From: Prevotella sp. E13-27
GTDB taxonomy: Bacteria > Bacteroidota > Bacteroidia > Bacteroidales > Bacteroidaceae
DNA length: 64,000 nucleotides
Assembly: GCF_023217965.1 (NCBI RefSeq)
Contig: NZ_JALPSC010000002.1
Location: 1,054,001 to 1,118,000 of the forward strand
Direction: 5' to 3'
Of the stretch, positions 41,681 through 51,639 are shown piece after piece (position 1 is the stretch's first letter; the number at the start of each line of letters is the position of its first letter). The notes beneath the pieces are model-generated. The model had not been told where the DNA came from. It saw only the letters and a list, made by a program, of their open reading frames with translations, and ran no database searches. The position numbers were made by a program, and so were the translations under genes.

Positions 41681-42508
41681 TTAATCCTTTGTTATTTTTT
41701 TACACTTTGCAATGTATTTCTCTGCCAGTTCCTTATCCTTGGAATCAGGAAACTCGTTGATGAAGCCGTAGCACTCGTCCTCAGCATCTCTGTAGCGCTC
41801 AAGCTGCTTGTCGCGAGTTGAGTTCTCAGCAAGATAGAACTTGCTCTTCATGATGAGCAGCGAGAAGTCTTCACGCCATTTCGAGAACGGATAAGTCTTC
41901 AAAGCGTTCTGAGCTGTAACAATACATGAAATATAGTTACTCTCAGTTCCAGAGTTCACATTTCCGAAATAGCCTCCAAGATTATAGTAGAGCTTTGCTG
42001 AAAGCAGTTCTTTCATAACCAGCTTGTCCTGCAATTCCATGAGACGATTCTGCGCAGTAGAGCGCAGCTTAGAGTCTGGAAAGAAGTCGAGGAATGTCTG
42101 ATATGCGCTGATTGCTCCTATGGTTGGTGTCTGGTCAAGACGAGGCTCTGGAGCACCCATATACAGAGACTGACCAACATAGAAGGACGCATGCTCTGCA
42201 TAGATGCTCTTCGGATAGGTGGTATAGAACTTACGGAAAGTCTCTGACGCAGTCTCGTAGTCCTTGTTCATATACTGCGACATAGCCAGCATATAAAGAG
42301 ACTCCTGAGCTTCGTCAGTACCTTTCTTCAACGTTATCAAATCAATAAGCAGATTTTCCGCATTGCCATATTTGCCTTGTGCAAAGCACTGCTTTGCATA
42401 CTCGTAGCGAAAATCATAGTCAGTGGACTTGTAAACCCTGTTCAACTCGTTAGCACATCCTGAAACAAGCAGAGCGAAACAAGCTATGATGAAAATACTA
42501 TTCTTCAT
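41681..42508 (-). CDS. bamD: Outer-membrane assembly lipoprotein BamD
   Basis: 275 residues. Lipoprotein signal with lipobox LLVSGC (Cys 18), then tetratricopeptide-like helix pairs: YDFRYEYAKQCFAQGKYGNAENLL, AQESLYMLAMSQYMNKDYETASETF and AISAYQTFLDFFPDSKLR. It is part of the BAM machine that inserts beta-barrels. First gene of the bamD-rpoZ-DUF4293-engB series, with a strong promoter. Confidence 0.92.
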   Translation of the reverse strand: MKNSIFIIACFALLVSGCANELNRVYKSTDYDFRYEYAKQCFAQGKYGNAENLLIDLITLKKGTDEAQESLYMLAMSQYMNKDYETASETFRKFYTTYPKSIYAEHASFYVGQSLYMGAPEPRLDQTPTIGAISAYQTFLDFFPDSKLRSTAQNRLMELQDKLVMKELLSAKLYYNLGGYFGNVNSGTESNYISCIVTAQNALKTYPFSKWREDFSLLIMKSKFYLAENSTRDKQLERYRDAEDECYGFINEFPDSKDKELAEKYIAKCKKITKD

Positions 42509-42526
42509 TTTTCTACAAATTAGCGT

Positions 42527-42558
42527 GCAAAATTACTTATTTATTCTCGAAAAACAAA
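42527..42558 (-). promoter_or_regulatory. Promoter of the bamD operon
   Basis: The minus strand reads TTTG (42558-42555), 19 bases, TAATTTTGC (42535-42527); the ATG is at 42508. Confidence 0.75.
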
Positions 42559-42610
42559 GCGTTTTATAGTTTTTTTAACCGCTTGAGCACTAGTTTTCAC
42601 AGATTATATG

Positions 42611-42619
42611 TAATTTTGC
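42611..42619 (+). promoter_or_regulatory. -7 box of uvrB
   Basis: TAATTTTGC, 16 bases before the ATG at 42636. Divergent from the bamD promoter. A leader of about ten bases is implied. Confidence 0.55.
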
Positions 42620-42635
42620 AGACGATTTAGTGTTT

Positions 42636-44660
42636 ATGGATTTCAAACTTACTTCAAAATACAAGCCAACAGGTGACCAGCCAGAAGCCATACGCCAACT
42701 AACTGAAGGACTGAATCGCAACGAGCGATCACAGGTGTTGTTAGGCGTTACGGGCAGTGGTAAGACTTTTACTATGGCTAACGTCATAAACAACTATCAA
42801 CGCCCCACTCTGATACTCTCACACAACAAGACTCTTGCTGCACAGCTTTATGAGGAAATGAAAGGCTTCTTTCCAGAAAACGCGGTAGAGTATTATGTTA
42901 GTTATTATGACTATTATCAGCCTGAGGCCTACCTTCCTCATACAGACACTTACATAGAGAAAGACTTGGCAATAAATGAAGAGATAGACCGCCTCCGTCT
43001 AAGAGCTGTATCTAGCTTATTGTCAGGTAGAAAGGACGTAGTCGTTGTATCATCGGTTTCATGCATTTACGGCATGGGATCACCTGTTGCATTAGAGGAA
43101 AATATTATAGAAATCCACGTCGGCGAAATACTTAGTCGCAACGCTCTTCTTAGAAAACTCGTGCAGGCTCTATACACCAGAAACGACATCACTCTTGAAA
43201 GAGGAAATTTCCGTGTGAAAGGTGATACTGTTGACATTTACATGGCATATAACGAGACTGTTCTGCGTGTAGTTTTCTGGGACGACGAGATTGACTCCAT
43301 TGAAGAGCTTGACCCTTTAACTCTTCAGCGAAAGGCTTCCTTTAAGGAATACAAGCTCTACCCTGCCAACCTGTTCATGACTACTCAGGAACAGACCAAC
43401 AAAGCCATTCACGACATACAGGACGACCTGACTAAGCAGATTGAATTCTTCACAGAAATTGGAGACGACATAAAAGCTCAGAGAATAAAGGAACGCGTGG
43501 AGTACGATATGGAGATGATTAAAGAGCTTGGACATTGCTCTGGCATTGAGAACTACTCGCGCTACTTCGACGGACGCCAGGCTGGCGAACGGCCTTATTG
43601 TCTGCTCGACTTCTTCCCTGACGACTATCTGCTTATCGTAGATGAGAGTCATGTGTCAATACCACAAATCGGAGCGATGTATGGTGGCGACAGAGCGAGA
43701 AAGACAAATCTCGTGGAATATGGCTTCCGTCTGCCTGCAGCTTTCGACAACCGTCCACTCACCTTCGAAGAGTTCCAAGAACAAATTAATAAGGTAATAT
43801 ATGTTTCTGCCACTCCTGCTGACTTCGAGCTTCAGGAGGCTGAAGGTGTAGTCGTAGAACAAGTGATACGCCCCACAGGACTGCTCGACCCAGAAATAGA
43901 GGTGCGTCCGTCAGAGAATCAGATTGACGACTTGCTCGAAGAGATAAACCTACGCATAGAGCGCAAGGAGCGCGTTCTTGTTACCACGCTTACCAAACGA
44001 ATGGCAGAGGAACTTACGGAGTTTCTGATGAATCACGGCATTCAGACGGCCTATATTCACAGCGACGTCGCAACACTTGACAGAGTAAAGATTCTTGAAG
44101 ACCTGAGAAACGGAGTATATGATGTGCTCGTCGGTGTCAACCTTCTTCGTGAGGGTCTTGACCTGCCTGAGGTGTCACTCGTTGCAATCCTCGACGCTGA
44201 CAAAGAAGGATTCCTTCGCTCTCATCGCAGTCTGACACAGACAGCAGGAAGAGCAGCAAGAAACGTTAATGGAAAGGTAATAATGTATGCTGACAGAATA
44301 ACTCAGTCCATGCAGCTCACTATTGACGAGACTAATCGTCGTCGCGTTAAACAGTTGCGCTATAACGAGGAGCACGGCATTACTCCTACTCAGATTGTCA
44401 AGTCGCTGAAACAGAGCGTATTGTCTGCCGACGACCGTGCCGACATCAAAGAACTCAAGCGCTCGTTCAATACTGGTTCTTCAAACAGCAGCATAGCAGC
44501 CGACCCAATCATAGAACACATGACGAGGCCTCAGATGGAGAAACTCATCATCGAGACTACGAACAAGATGAAAGAGGCTGCCAGACAAATGGACTTCATA
44601 CAAGCAGCCCAGTATCGAGACGAGATTATACGTCTGAAAAACGAGCTTGAACTGAAATAG
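42636..44660 (+). CDS. uvrB: UvrABC system protein B
   Basis: 674 residues. Helicase-like damage-verification subunit of nucleotide excision repair. Walker A GVTGSGKTFTMA, beta-hairpin YYDYYQPEAYLP, SVSCIYGMGSP, DESHVSIPQ, motif VI QTAGRAARN, and the C-terminal UVR domain (MEKLIIETTNKMKEAARQMD) that binds UvrC. The ATG at 42636 is preferred over a GTG two codons before. Confidence 0.98.
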   Translation: MDFKLTSKYKPTGDQPEAIRQLTEGLNRNERSQVLLGVTGSGKTFTMANVINNYQRPTLILSHNKTLAAQLYEEMKGFFPENAVEYYVSYYDYYQPEAYLPHTDTYIEKDLAINEEIDRLRLRAVSSLLSGRKDVVVVSSVSCIYGMGSPVALEENIIEIHVGEILSRNALLRKLVQALYTRNDITLERGNFRVKGDTVDIYMAYNETVLRVVFWDDEIDSIEELDPLTLQRKASFKEYKLYPANLFMTTQEQTNKAIHDIQDDLTKQIEFFTEIGDDIKAQRIKERVEYDMEMIKELGHCSGIENYSRYFDGRQAGERPYCLLDFFPDDYLLIVDESHVSIPQIGAMYGGDRARKTNLVEYGFRLPAAFDNRPLTFEEFQEQINKVIYVSATPADFELQEAEGVVVEQVIRPTGLLDPEIEVRPSENQIDDLLEEINLRIERKERVLVTTLTKRMAEELTEFLMNHGIQTAYIHSDVATLDRVKILEDLRNGVYDVLVGVNLLREGLDLPEVSLVAILDADKEGFLRSHRSLTQTAGRAARNVNGKVIMYADRITQSMQLTIDETNRRRVKQLRYNEEHGITPTQIVKSLKQSVLSADDRADIKELKRSFNTGSSNSSIAADPIIEHMTRPQMEKLIIETTNKMKEAARQMDFIQAAQYRDEIIRLKNELELK

Positions 44661-44749
44661 AGAAAACTGAATGAAGAAAGACTCGAAATAGAAAACAGTA
44701 ATAATAAAAACTGAAATAGTAAGAATACACATTATTAATATAAAGAATC

Positions 44750-46315
44750 ATGGCTGATCAAAACAATACCCCAACAAGCAGACGTCGTACACAGCGCCAA
44801 CAGCCAGTTGACAACACCTATGGACACCTGCAGCCACAAGCCCTTGAAGTGGAAAAAGCTGTACTTGGTGCACTTCTGATAGACAAGGATGCCTATGCTG
44901 TTGTCTGCGAGATGCTCTATCCGGAAAGCTTCTACGAGCCTCGCAACCAGATGGTCTATGCTGCAATACGCGACCTTAGCATAGAAGAGCGTCCTGTGGA
45001 TATGCTCACCGTTACAGAACTTCTAGCACACAAAGGACAGCTGGAAGAAGTTGGCGGACCAGCATATATTGCAGAGATTTCGTCGAAGGTTGCTTCAAGT
45101 GCACACATCGAGTATCATGCTCACATCATTGCACAGAAGTTCCTTGCACGTCAGCTCATCTCGTTTGCAAGCGTAATAGAGACAAAAGCTTTCGACGAGA
45201 CTATCGATGTTGACGAGCTGATGCAGGAAGCCGAGGGTTCTCTCTTCGAGCTTTCCCAGAAGAACATGAAGAAGGACTACACACAGATTGACCCTGTAGT
45301 AGCCCAGGCGTTGAAAGTCATTGACCAGGCAGCTCAAAACAAAGGCGGCCTCACAGGTATCCCAAGCGGCTACCACGATCTTGACGACAAGACCAGTGGA
45401 TGGCAGTCAAGTGACCTTGTCATCATTGCTGGACGTCCTGCGATGGGTAAAACGGCATTCGCTCTTTCTATGGCCAAGAACATAGCATCAGACCATAAAG
45501 TGCCTATTGCCTTCTTCTCATTGGAAATGTCTAACGTACAGCTTGTGAACCGTCTCATATCAAATGTCTGCGAAGTGTCTGGTAAGAAAATTCTAAACGG
45601 ACAGCTTCAGCCTGACGAATGGGACCGTCTTGACAAACGTATCAACGGACTACTTGGCGCCCCTCTCTACGTTGATGATACGCCTGGTCTGTCTGTCTTC
45701 GAATTGCGTACTAAGGCTCGCCGACTTGTACGCGAACATGGAGTGAAGATTATCATGATAGACTACCTCCAGCTTATGAATGCCAACGGTATGCGTTTCT
45801 CATCACGACAAGAAGAGGTGTCAACCATATCTCGTTCGCTGAAAGGTCTGGCTAAAGAGTTAGACATTCCCATCATCGCCCTGTCACAGCTGAACCGTGG
45901 TGTTGAGTCGCGTGAAGGCCTTGAAGGAAAACGTCCTCAGTTAAGTGACCTGCGTGAGTCGGGAGCCATCGAGCAAGATGCCGATATGGTGCTCTTCGTT
46001 CACCGTCCTGAATATTATCACATATTCCAGGATGACAACGGACGTGACCTTCACGGAATGGCCCAGATTATTATTGCCAAGCACCGTAAGGGCGCTACAG
46101 GCGACGTGCTGCTCAACTTCCGAGGAGAGTTCACTCGTTTTGAAAATCCTGATGATGCCCATCTCAACAACCGTCCTGTCAACGATAACGGTGGAGAGAT
46201 TATCGGCTCGAAGATTAATGGAGGCGATGGAGGCAATGTTCCACCAGACTTCAATACGCCTTTTGTGGGAGGCGACATGCCTATGCCAAACAATGACGGT
46301 CCTCTACCTTTTTAG
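44750..46315 (+). CDS. dnaB: Replicative DNA helicase DnaB
   Basis: 521 residues. N-terminal domain (PQALEVEKAVLGALLIDKDA) and RecA-like C-terminal domain: TGIPSGYHDLDDKTSGWQ, Walker A AGRPAMGKTAFAL, FSLEMSNVQLVNRL, Walker B IIMIDYLQLM, and LSQLNRGVESR. The tail after about 460 is Gly/Asn/Asp/Pro-rich. No intein. The terminator begins inside the last codons. Confidence 0.97.
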   Translation: MADQNNTPTSRRRTQRQQPVDNTYGHLQPQALEVEKAVLGALLIDKDAYAVVCEMLYPESFYEPRNQMVYAAIRDLSIEERPVDMLTVTELLAHKGQLEEVGGPAYIAEISSKVASSAHIEYHAHIIAQKFLARQLISFASVIETKAFDETIDVDELMQEAEGSLFELSQKNMKKDYTQIDPVVAQALKVIDQAAQNKGGLTGIPSGYHDLDDKTSGWQSSDLVIIAGRPAMGKTAFALSMAKNIASDHKVPIAFFSLEMSNVQLVNRLISNVCEVSGKKILNGQLQPDEWDRLDKRINGLLGAPLYVDDTPGLSVFELRTKARRLVREHGVKIIMIDYLQLMNANGMRFSSRQEEVSTISRSLKGLAKELDIPIIALSQLNRGVESREGLEGKRPQLSDLRESGAIEQDADMVLFVHRPEYYHIFQDDNGRDLHGMAQIIIAKHRKGATGDVLLNFRGEFTRFENPDDAHLNNRPVNDNGGEIIGSKINGGDGGNVPPDFNTPFVGGDMPMPNNDGPLPF

Positions 46316-46337
46316 TAGAAGACCGTCAGTCTTTTTT
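46295..46337 (+). terminator. Terminator overlapping the dnaB stop codon
   Basis: GACGGTC (46295-46301) pairs with GACCGTC (46321-46327), and TCTAC (46303-46307) with GTAGA (46315-46319), around one mismatch; TCTTTTTT follows. The 5' arm codes for the last residues of DnaB. Confidence 0.75.
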
Positions 46338-46413
46338 ATACGTTTAAGGTTCACGTTTTATCACATATAAAAGGACGTGAATGAATTATCGTTTCAGTTG
46401 TTCGTTTTTCAGA

Positions 46414-47550
46414 CTATTTCTTCAATGGAACAAGCACGCTGAACACAGAGCCTTCTCCGAGTACTGATTCGACCCTTACATCACCTCCCATTTTACGTGA
46501 GAAGTCTGCACAGAGCTGAAGTCCAAGTCCTGAACCTTCCTCACCACCTGTGCCATAGGTACTTTCACCCTTGTGGAAGATACTGTCTATACGTTCAGGT
46601 GCTATACCAACTCCGTGGTCTTTGACGCTAATCTTTGCAAAATCGCCCTCAACATCCATATCAATCTCTATAGTTGAGTTTTCAGGGCTGAACTTTATAG
46701 CATTGGAAATAAAGTTTCGCATTACAGTCTTGAGCATGTCGTTATCGGCTCTTACCACAAGCGGAGCATTAGTTCCACTAAGCTGAAGCTTTATTTTCTT
46801 TGTGACAGCAATCATCTCGAAGATGTCAACCACTCCTGGGATAATGTCTTTCAAGTCAAGATCCTGCAACAAAACATTCAGTCGGCCAGTCTGACTCTTT
46901 GTCCACTTCAACAAGTTATCAAGCAGATCGTGACAATCTTCCGACTCCTTGTTTGCCTTGTCAAGCAGTTCAAACAACTCAGGACCAATCATCTCTGGCG
47001 TCATAGACGATACCAACAAGTTCAAAACCATTCTTATGGAAGCCATTGGCGAACGAAGGTCGTGAGCTATGACAGAATACATCTTGTCACGATTGTTGAT
47101 TGTAGCACGCAACTCATCATTCTGTTTCTGGATGAGTCGCTTAGCAGCCACGAGTGTAATCTGGTGCATTACGCGCACCACGAGTTCTTCCTTGTTGAAA
47201 GGCTTAGTGAGGAAGTCGTTTGCACCGACTTGGAAACCGTGAACGAGGTCACTCGGATTGTTCAGAGCTGTAAGGAATATGATAGGAATATCAGCAGTAG
47301 CTGGGTCTTTCTTTAGAATCACAGCTGTATCGAAGCCGCTGATATCAGGCATCATGACATCAAGAAGAATCAAGTCGGGTTTTTCTGTCTTTGCCTGTTC
47401 AATACACATATTTCCGCAATTGGCAGTACAAACCTGGAACTTCTCGTTTGTCAGCAATATCTTCAACAGCAAGACATTACTGACAACGTCATCTACGATA
47501 AGGATTTTATAATCAGAACGGTTAATTTTCGACTCCAGTTTTTCTTCCAT
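46414..47550 (-). CDS. Response regulator-histidine kinase fusion
   Basis: 378 residues, no membrane segment. Receiver domain first (about 14-130): KILIVDDVVSN, phospho-acceptor Asp64 in LILLDVMMPDISG, LTAL and TKPF. Then a histidine kinase: H-box MYSVIAHDLRSPMAS (His163), N-box RNFISNAIKFS, G1 KDHGVGIAPE and G2 GSGLGLQLC. With the receiver in front, it probably takes phosphate or a signal from another kinase and passes it on; the partner is not in the window. Alone, with its own promoter. Confidence 0.92.
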   Translation of the reverse strand: MEEKLESKINRSDYKILIVDDVVSNVLLLKILLTNEKFQVCTANCGNMCIEQAKTEKPDLILLDVMMPDISGFDTAVILKKDPATADIPIIFLTALNNPSDLVHGFQVGANDFLTKPFNKEELVVRVMHQITLVAAKRLIQKQNDELRATINNRDKMYSVIAHDLRSPMASIRMVLNLLVSSMTPEMIGPELFELLDKANKESEDCHDLLDNLLKWTKSQTGRLNVLLQDLDLKDIIPGVVDIFEMIAVTKKIKLQLSGTNAPLVVRADNDMLKTVMRNFISNAIKFSPENSTIEIDMDVEGDFAKISVKDHGVGIAPERIDSIFHKGESTYGTGGEEGSGLGLQLCADFSRKMGGDVRVESVLGEGSVFSVLVPLKK

Positions 47551-47588
47551 TGGATTTCAATTGGTTAGCAAGTTGAATTTTTTTAATT

Positions 47589-47621
47589 GCAAAATTAGCG
47601 CAATTATTTGGAAACTCCAAA
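47589..47621 (-). promoter_or_regulatory. Promoter of the receiver-kinase gene
   Basis: The minus strand reads TTTG (47621-47618), 20 bases, TAATTTTGC (47597-47589); ATG at 47550. Confidence 0.75.
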
Positions 47622-47676
47622 CAAATTGCGCCAATTTTTTATCTAATAAAATAATTTTGTTACGATTTTCCTATTA

Positions 47677-50130
47677 TCAGAACAATTGTCCAACCTGATA
47701 TACTGTTGCCGATACCACCCATGCAATTAAAGTGGTATAACATGCAGCAATCAAGGCCCAACGCCAAGAGCTTGTCTCGTTCTTTATTGCCACTATCGTT
47801 GCTACACAGGGGAAATAGAGCAGAATGAACAGCAGGTAGCAATAAGCGGTGAGAGGCGTCATGCCATCTTTTCTCATCAGTTCTCCAAGTGTGGTATAGC
47901 GATCAGCATCGTCGCTGAAGCTGTCGTCATCGGCAAAGGAGTCGTCACCACTATATAGCACACCAATTGTAGAAGCCACTATTTCCTTTGCTCCAATGCC
48001 TGTCACAAGGCTCACGTCAAGTTTCCAGTTAAAGCCCTGAGGAGCAAAGACTGGCTCTATGGTCTTACCTATCTTTCCTATGTAAGAGTGCTCCTGCTGT
48101 TGTTGTGTAGAGAGGCTGTCATCATGAGGAAAATATCCGAGTGCCCATACTATGATACTTGCCACGAGAATCACTCCACCCATTTTCTTCAAATACTCCT
48201 TACCTTTCTCCCAAGTATGTCGGCCTATTGCTTTTGCCGTAGGCCACCTGTAAGGCGGAAGTTCCATAACAAACGGAGTGTCACTTCCTTTTATAACAAA
48301 TGTTGCCATCAGTTTGCTCACTATCACAGACATGACTATTCCCACCATATAAATAGACAGCATGACCCATGACCTGTATTGTACAGAGAAGAATGTTCCT
48401 ACTATCATTATATAAATAGGTAGGCGTGCAGAACAGGACATGAACGGAAGTATCATCATTGTTATCAGACGCGAGCGCCGGCTTTCTATCGTTCGTGTAG
48501 CCATCACCGCAGGCACGTTGCATCCGAATCCCATGATGAGTGGAATGAATGATTTTCCGTGAAGTCCCATCTTGTGCATAAGGCGGTCCATGATGAAGGC
48601 AGCCCTCGCCATATAGCCAGAATCCTCCATGAGCGAGATGAAGAAGTATAATATCAATATCTGTGGCAGGAATACCACCACCGACCCGACTCCTGCTATT
48701 GCTCCATCTACAACCAGCGAGCGCAATGGGCCTTCAGGCATTGTGCGCCCTACCCAGTCTCCAAGCCACGCCACGAAGGCTTCAATCCAGTCCATCGGAT
48801 ATTGTCCTAACGAGAACGTGGTGTGGAACATGACGTACAGTATGAGAAAGAATATTGGGAATCCGAAATATTTATGCGACAGCACATTGTCTATGATATG
48901 TGTTGCCTTATATGTATCGTTCTTCGAACCTGTAGTATAACCCGCTTCAGTGAGAGCACCGTTTATGAATCCGTATTTGGCATCCATGATGGCAGTCTCA
49001 GCATCTGTGCCTGTCTCCTCAAGCACACGACTTGCTGCATAGGAGCGTGCCGCATTAAGCTGCTTACGGTCTTCTGGACGATTCTCGTCGTTCATGTGCT
49101 GTCCCACATAATGCTCTACATCATGGTCGTTCTCAAGCAACTTTATGGCAAGATAGCGTGTAGAATAGCTTTGTGTGATATGTTCGTCGGCTTTGAGATA
49201 TTTCTGCAGATGCTTTATTCCGTCTTCTATCTCGTGACCATAGTTTATGTGCAGGTGGCGAGCAATTTTGTTCTTGCCCTCATATACCTGAATGATGACC
49301 TTGAACAGGTCTTTTACTCCCATTCCAGTCTTAAACGATGTTGGTACTATTGGCATTCCGAACAATGTTCCCAATGTTGTGAGGTCAACATTATCGCCAC
49401 GCTTCACGAACTCGTCGTACATATTGAATGCTCCCACGAGCCGCATGTCCATATCAACGAGCTGCGTAGTGAGATAGAGGTTTCTCTCAAGATTCGTGGA
49501 GTCAATCACGTTTATGACTACATCTGGCAGTTTCTCGTTCAGGTACTTGCGCACATAGAGTTCTTCAGGAGAATAGCAGGATAGTGAGTAAGTACCTGGC
49601 AAATCAACGAGGTTGAACTCATATCCATACATCGAAGCGTGGGCTTCTGAAGCATCGACGGTAACGCCTGAGTAGTTTCCAACATGTCCGTGTGCACCGC
49701 TGGCATAGTTGAACAGCGAAGTTTTTCCGCAGTTAGGGTTTCCTATGAGTGCTACATTTATTGTTCGGCGCTGGCGCAGAGCCTCGTGTACATGCTGTTT
49801 CAGAAGGTCGGCTTTTTCGCAGTCATCAGCCTCGACAACCATTTTTTCTGTCTGGGTATCGTTTTTCAAGAGTTCTTTCACGACAGCAGCATCAGCAGCC
49901 ACCGAAGTGGAAGCCACCACTTCAATCATTGCTGCCTCCTGATGTCTCAGCGACACCTCATACCCCATAATCTTGTATTTCACAGGATCGTGAAGAGGAG
50001 CATTCAGCAGCACTTCCACCTGCTTGCCCTTCACAAAGCCCATCTCAATTATTCGCTTTCTGAAGCCACCGTGGCCTTGAACCTTCACGATGATTCCTGT
50101 CTCACCCGTCTTTAAATCTGAGAGTTTCAT
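47677..50130 (-). CDS. feoB: Ferrous iron transporter FeoAB fusion
   Basis: 817 residues. The first 75 are a FeoA (SH3-like) domain (KLSDLKTGETGIIVKVQG…). FeoB follows: G1 LIGNPNCGKTSLFN, G2 Thr in SGVTVD, G3 LVDLPGTYSLS, then gate-type membrane segments with MGFGCNVPAVMATRTIE and the second half to the C-terminus (AYCYLLFILLYFPCVATI). It imports Fe(II) across the inner membrane. FeoA-FeoB fusion is usual in Bacteroidetes. No Fur site was identified. Confidence 0.97.
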   Translation of the reverse strand: MKLSDLKTGETGIIVKVQGHGGFRKRIIEMGFVKGKQVEVLLNAPLHDPVKYKIMGYEVSLRHQEAAMIEVVASTSVAADAAVVKELLKNDTQTEKMVVEADDCEKADLLKQHVHEALRQRRTINVALIGNPNCGKTSLFNYASGAHGHVGNYSGVTVDASEAHASMYGYEFNLVDLPGTYSLSCYSPEELYVRKYLNEKLPDVVINVIDSTNLERNLYLTTQLVDMDMRLVGAFNMYDEFVKRGDNVDLTTLGTLFGMPIVPTSFKTGMGVKDLFKVIIQVYEGKNKIARHLHINYGHEIEDGIKHLQKYLKADEHITQSYSTRYLAIKLLENDHDVEHYVGQHMNDENRPEDRKQLNAARSYAASRVLEETGTDAETAIMDAKYGFINGALTEAGYTTGSKNDTYKATHIIDNVLSHKYFGFPIFFLILYVMFHTTFSLGQYPMDWIEAFVAWLGDWVGRTMPEGPLRSLVVDGAIAGVGSVVVFLPQILILYFFISLMEDSGYMARAAFIMDRLMHKMGLHGKSFIPLIMGFGCNVPAVMATRTIESRRSRLITMMILPFMSCSARLPIYIMIVGTFFSVQYRSWVMLSIYMVGIVMSVIVSKLMATFVIKGSDTPFVMELPPYRWPTAKAIGRHTWEKGKEYLKKMGGVILVASIIVWALGYFPHDDSLSTQQQQEHSYIGKIGKTIEPVFAPQGFNWKLDVSLVTGIGAKEIVASTIGVLYSGDDSFADDDSFSDDADRYTTLGELMRKDGMTPLTAYCYLLFILLYFPCVATIVAIKNETSSWRWALIAACYTTLIAWVVSATVYQVGQLF

Positions 50131-50153
50131 AAACTTCTACTGTTATATCGTCT

Positions 50154-50162
50154 GCAAAGATA
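50154..50162 (-). promoter_or_regulatory. -7 box of feoAB
   Basis: The minus strand reads TATCTTTGC, 24 bases before the ATG at 50130. The upstream box is not clear. Confidence 0.5.
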
Positions 50163-50234
50163 CATCTTTTATAAATAATGGCCGATAAAACAAGCGCAGT
50201 TTTATCGACCAATACCTAAAAATGATGATGCCAA

Positions 50235-51605
50235 TTAAGCAAAATAGTATTCGAGATAGAGAATAACGAGACCTACAACGAAGCCAGCGAGAATCTTTGG
50301 TGTCAGATTACGCAGATACCACGAAATTCTGATGCGCTCCATCTTCATCAGCGCTATGCCGCTTGTAGAGCCGAACAGCAGCAGACATCCTCCGATGGCT
50401 GTGCAGAATGCAATCAGCGTCCAGTAGATTCCGTTCTGTGCAAAGATGCCGTCACTCACAGGGAAGAACGATATATTCGTCATAGCGACAGTAAACGTAT
50501 CAACAAACGATGCGAGCAGTCCTGACATGAAAGCTATCACCCACACATGTCCTCCGAAGACGGAGAAGATTGTGTCAGCAATATCGCCCAGCACACCTGT
50601 CTCTGTCATAACTCCCATTGCGAGCATTATGCCCATTACGAAAAGCATCTGTTGCAGAGCGCCGTACTGTAACGCCTGTGGTATTCGGCGCTGTATCATC
50701 TGGTCGGCTTGCATCAGCTTTCTGTTGAACGCCTCATTGACAATCCACAGCAGCGACAATATGCACAGAGCTCCAAGGAATGGCGACAGCTTCGTAATGT
50801 TGTGGAATGTTGGTATGAACCATAGTCCGCAGATGCCAAGAATAAGCATCAGCGCACGCTGCCATCTGTTCAGTCTTGTATCGTTGCCACGATAAGGCGC
50901 AGGCCCCCACTCTGTTGCTATGCGGTCAGGCAACTGGTAGTTGATTAGTATTGTAGGCACTATCCATGCTGCGAGTGCAGGTGCTGCGAGATAAGCTGAG
51001 AAATGAGTAGCCGTGATGGCACCGTCGCACCAGAGTATCAGTCCTATTGGATCGCCGATAACGGTGAAGCATCCTCCTGCGTTAGCAGCCAATACGATGG
51101 CTGAACCTATAAGCAGGCGCTGCTGACGATTTGTCACGATGTCGCGCATTATGACGAGCATCAGCGTCGCTGTGGTGAGGTTATCAAGGTTTGCCGACAC
51201 TATGAACGTTGCAAACGTGATGGTCCATAGCAGACGTTTCGAGTTACGTGTGCGAATCCATTCCTTGATGAAGTCGAAACAGCCATTGTTGTTCAATATC
51301 TCGACTATGCTCATCGTTGCTACGAGGAACATCACTATCGATGCTGCCTTGCCCACATATTTCAGGAAGATGTTATCATGTATGAAATACTTTACAGTAT
51401 CACTTGTTGGCTGACTTCCTGCAAGAAACTCTGTGTAGTCCTCTTCATAGAGTCTCATGACGAAGTCAGAACCCCAGCATACATACACCACCCATCCGGC
51501 GGTGCCTATGAACATTGCCACAGCAGCCTTGCTTACACCAGTGAAATGGCTGGTCGAGATAAGCAGATAGCCGAAGACGAGTAGCAATACTATGATTAGT
51601 GTCAT
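50235..51605 (-). CDS. nhaD: Na+/H+ antiporter, NhaD type
   Basis: 456 residues with about 11-12 hydrophobic segments of the ion-transporter superfamily. Motifs: IVEILNNNGCFDF, VSANLDNLTTATLMLVI (membrane Asp), AANAGGCFTVIGDPIGLILWCDG, and the C-terminal FVDTFTVAMTNISFFPV. It exchanges sodium for protons at the inner membrane, for sodium and pH balance. Single gene between feoAB and rnz. Confidence 0.9.
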   Translation of the reverse strand: MTLIIVLLLVFGYLLISTSHFTGVSKAAVAMFIGTAGWVVYVCWGSDFVMRLYEEDYTEFLAGSQPTSDTVKYFIHDNIFLKYVGKAASIVMFLVATMSIVEILNNNGCFDFIKEWIRTRNSKRLLWTITFATFIVSANLDNLTTATLMLVIMRDIVTNRQQRLLIGSAIVLAANAGGCFTVIGDPIGLILWCDGAITATHFSAYLAAPALAAWIVPTILINYQLPDRIATEWGPAPYRGNDTRLNRWQRALMLILGICGLWFIPTFHNITKLSPFLGALCILSLLWIVNEAFNRKLMQADQMIQRRIPQALQYGALQQMLFVMGIMLAMGVMTETGVLGDIADTIFSVFGGHVWVIAFMSGLLASFVDTFTVAMTNISFFPVSDGIFAQNGIYWTLIAFCTAIGGCLLLFGSTSGIALMKMERIRISWYLRNLTPKILAGFVVGLVILYLEYYFA

Positions 51606-51639
51606 ATTCTATGTGTTATAGTTTAATTATTGGTCAGCG

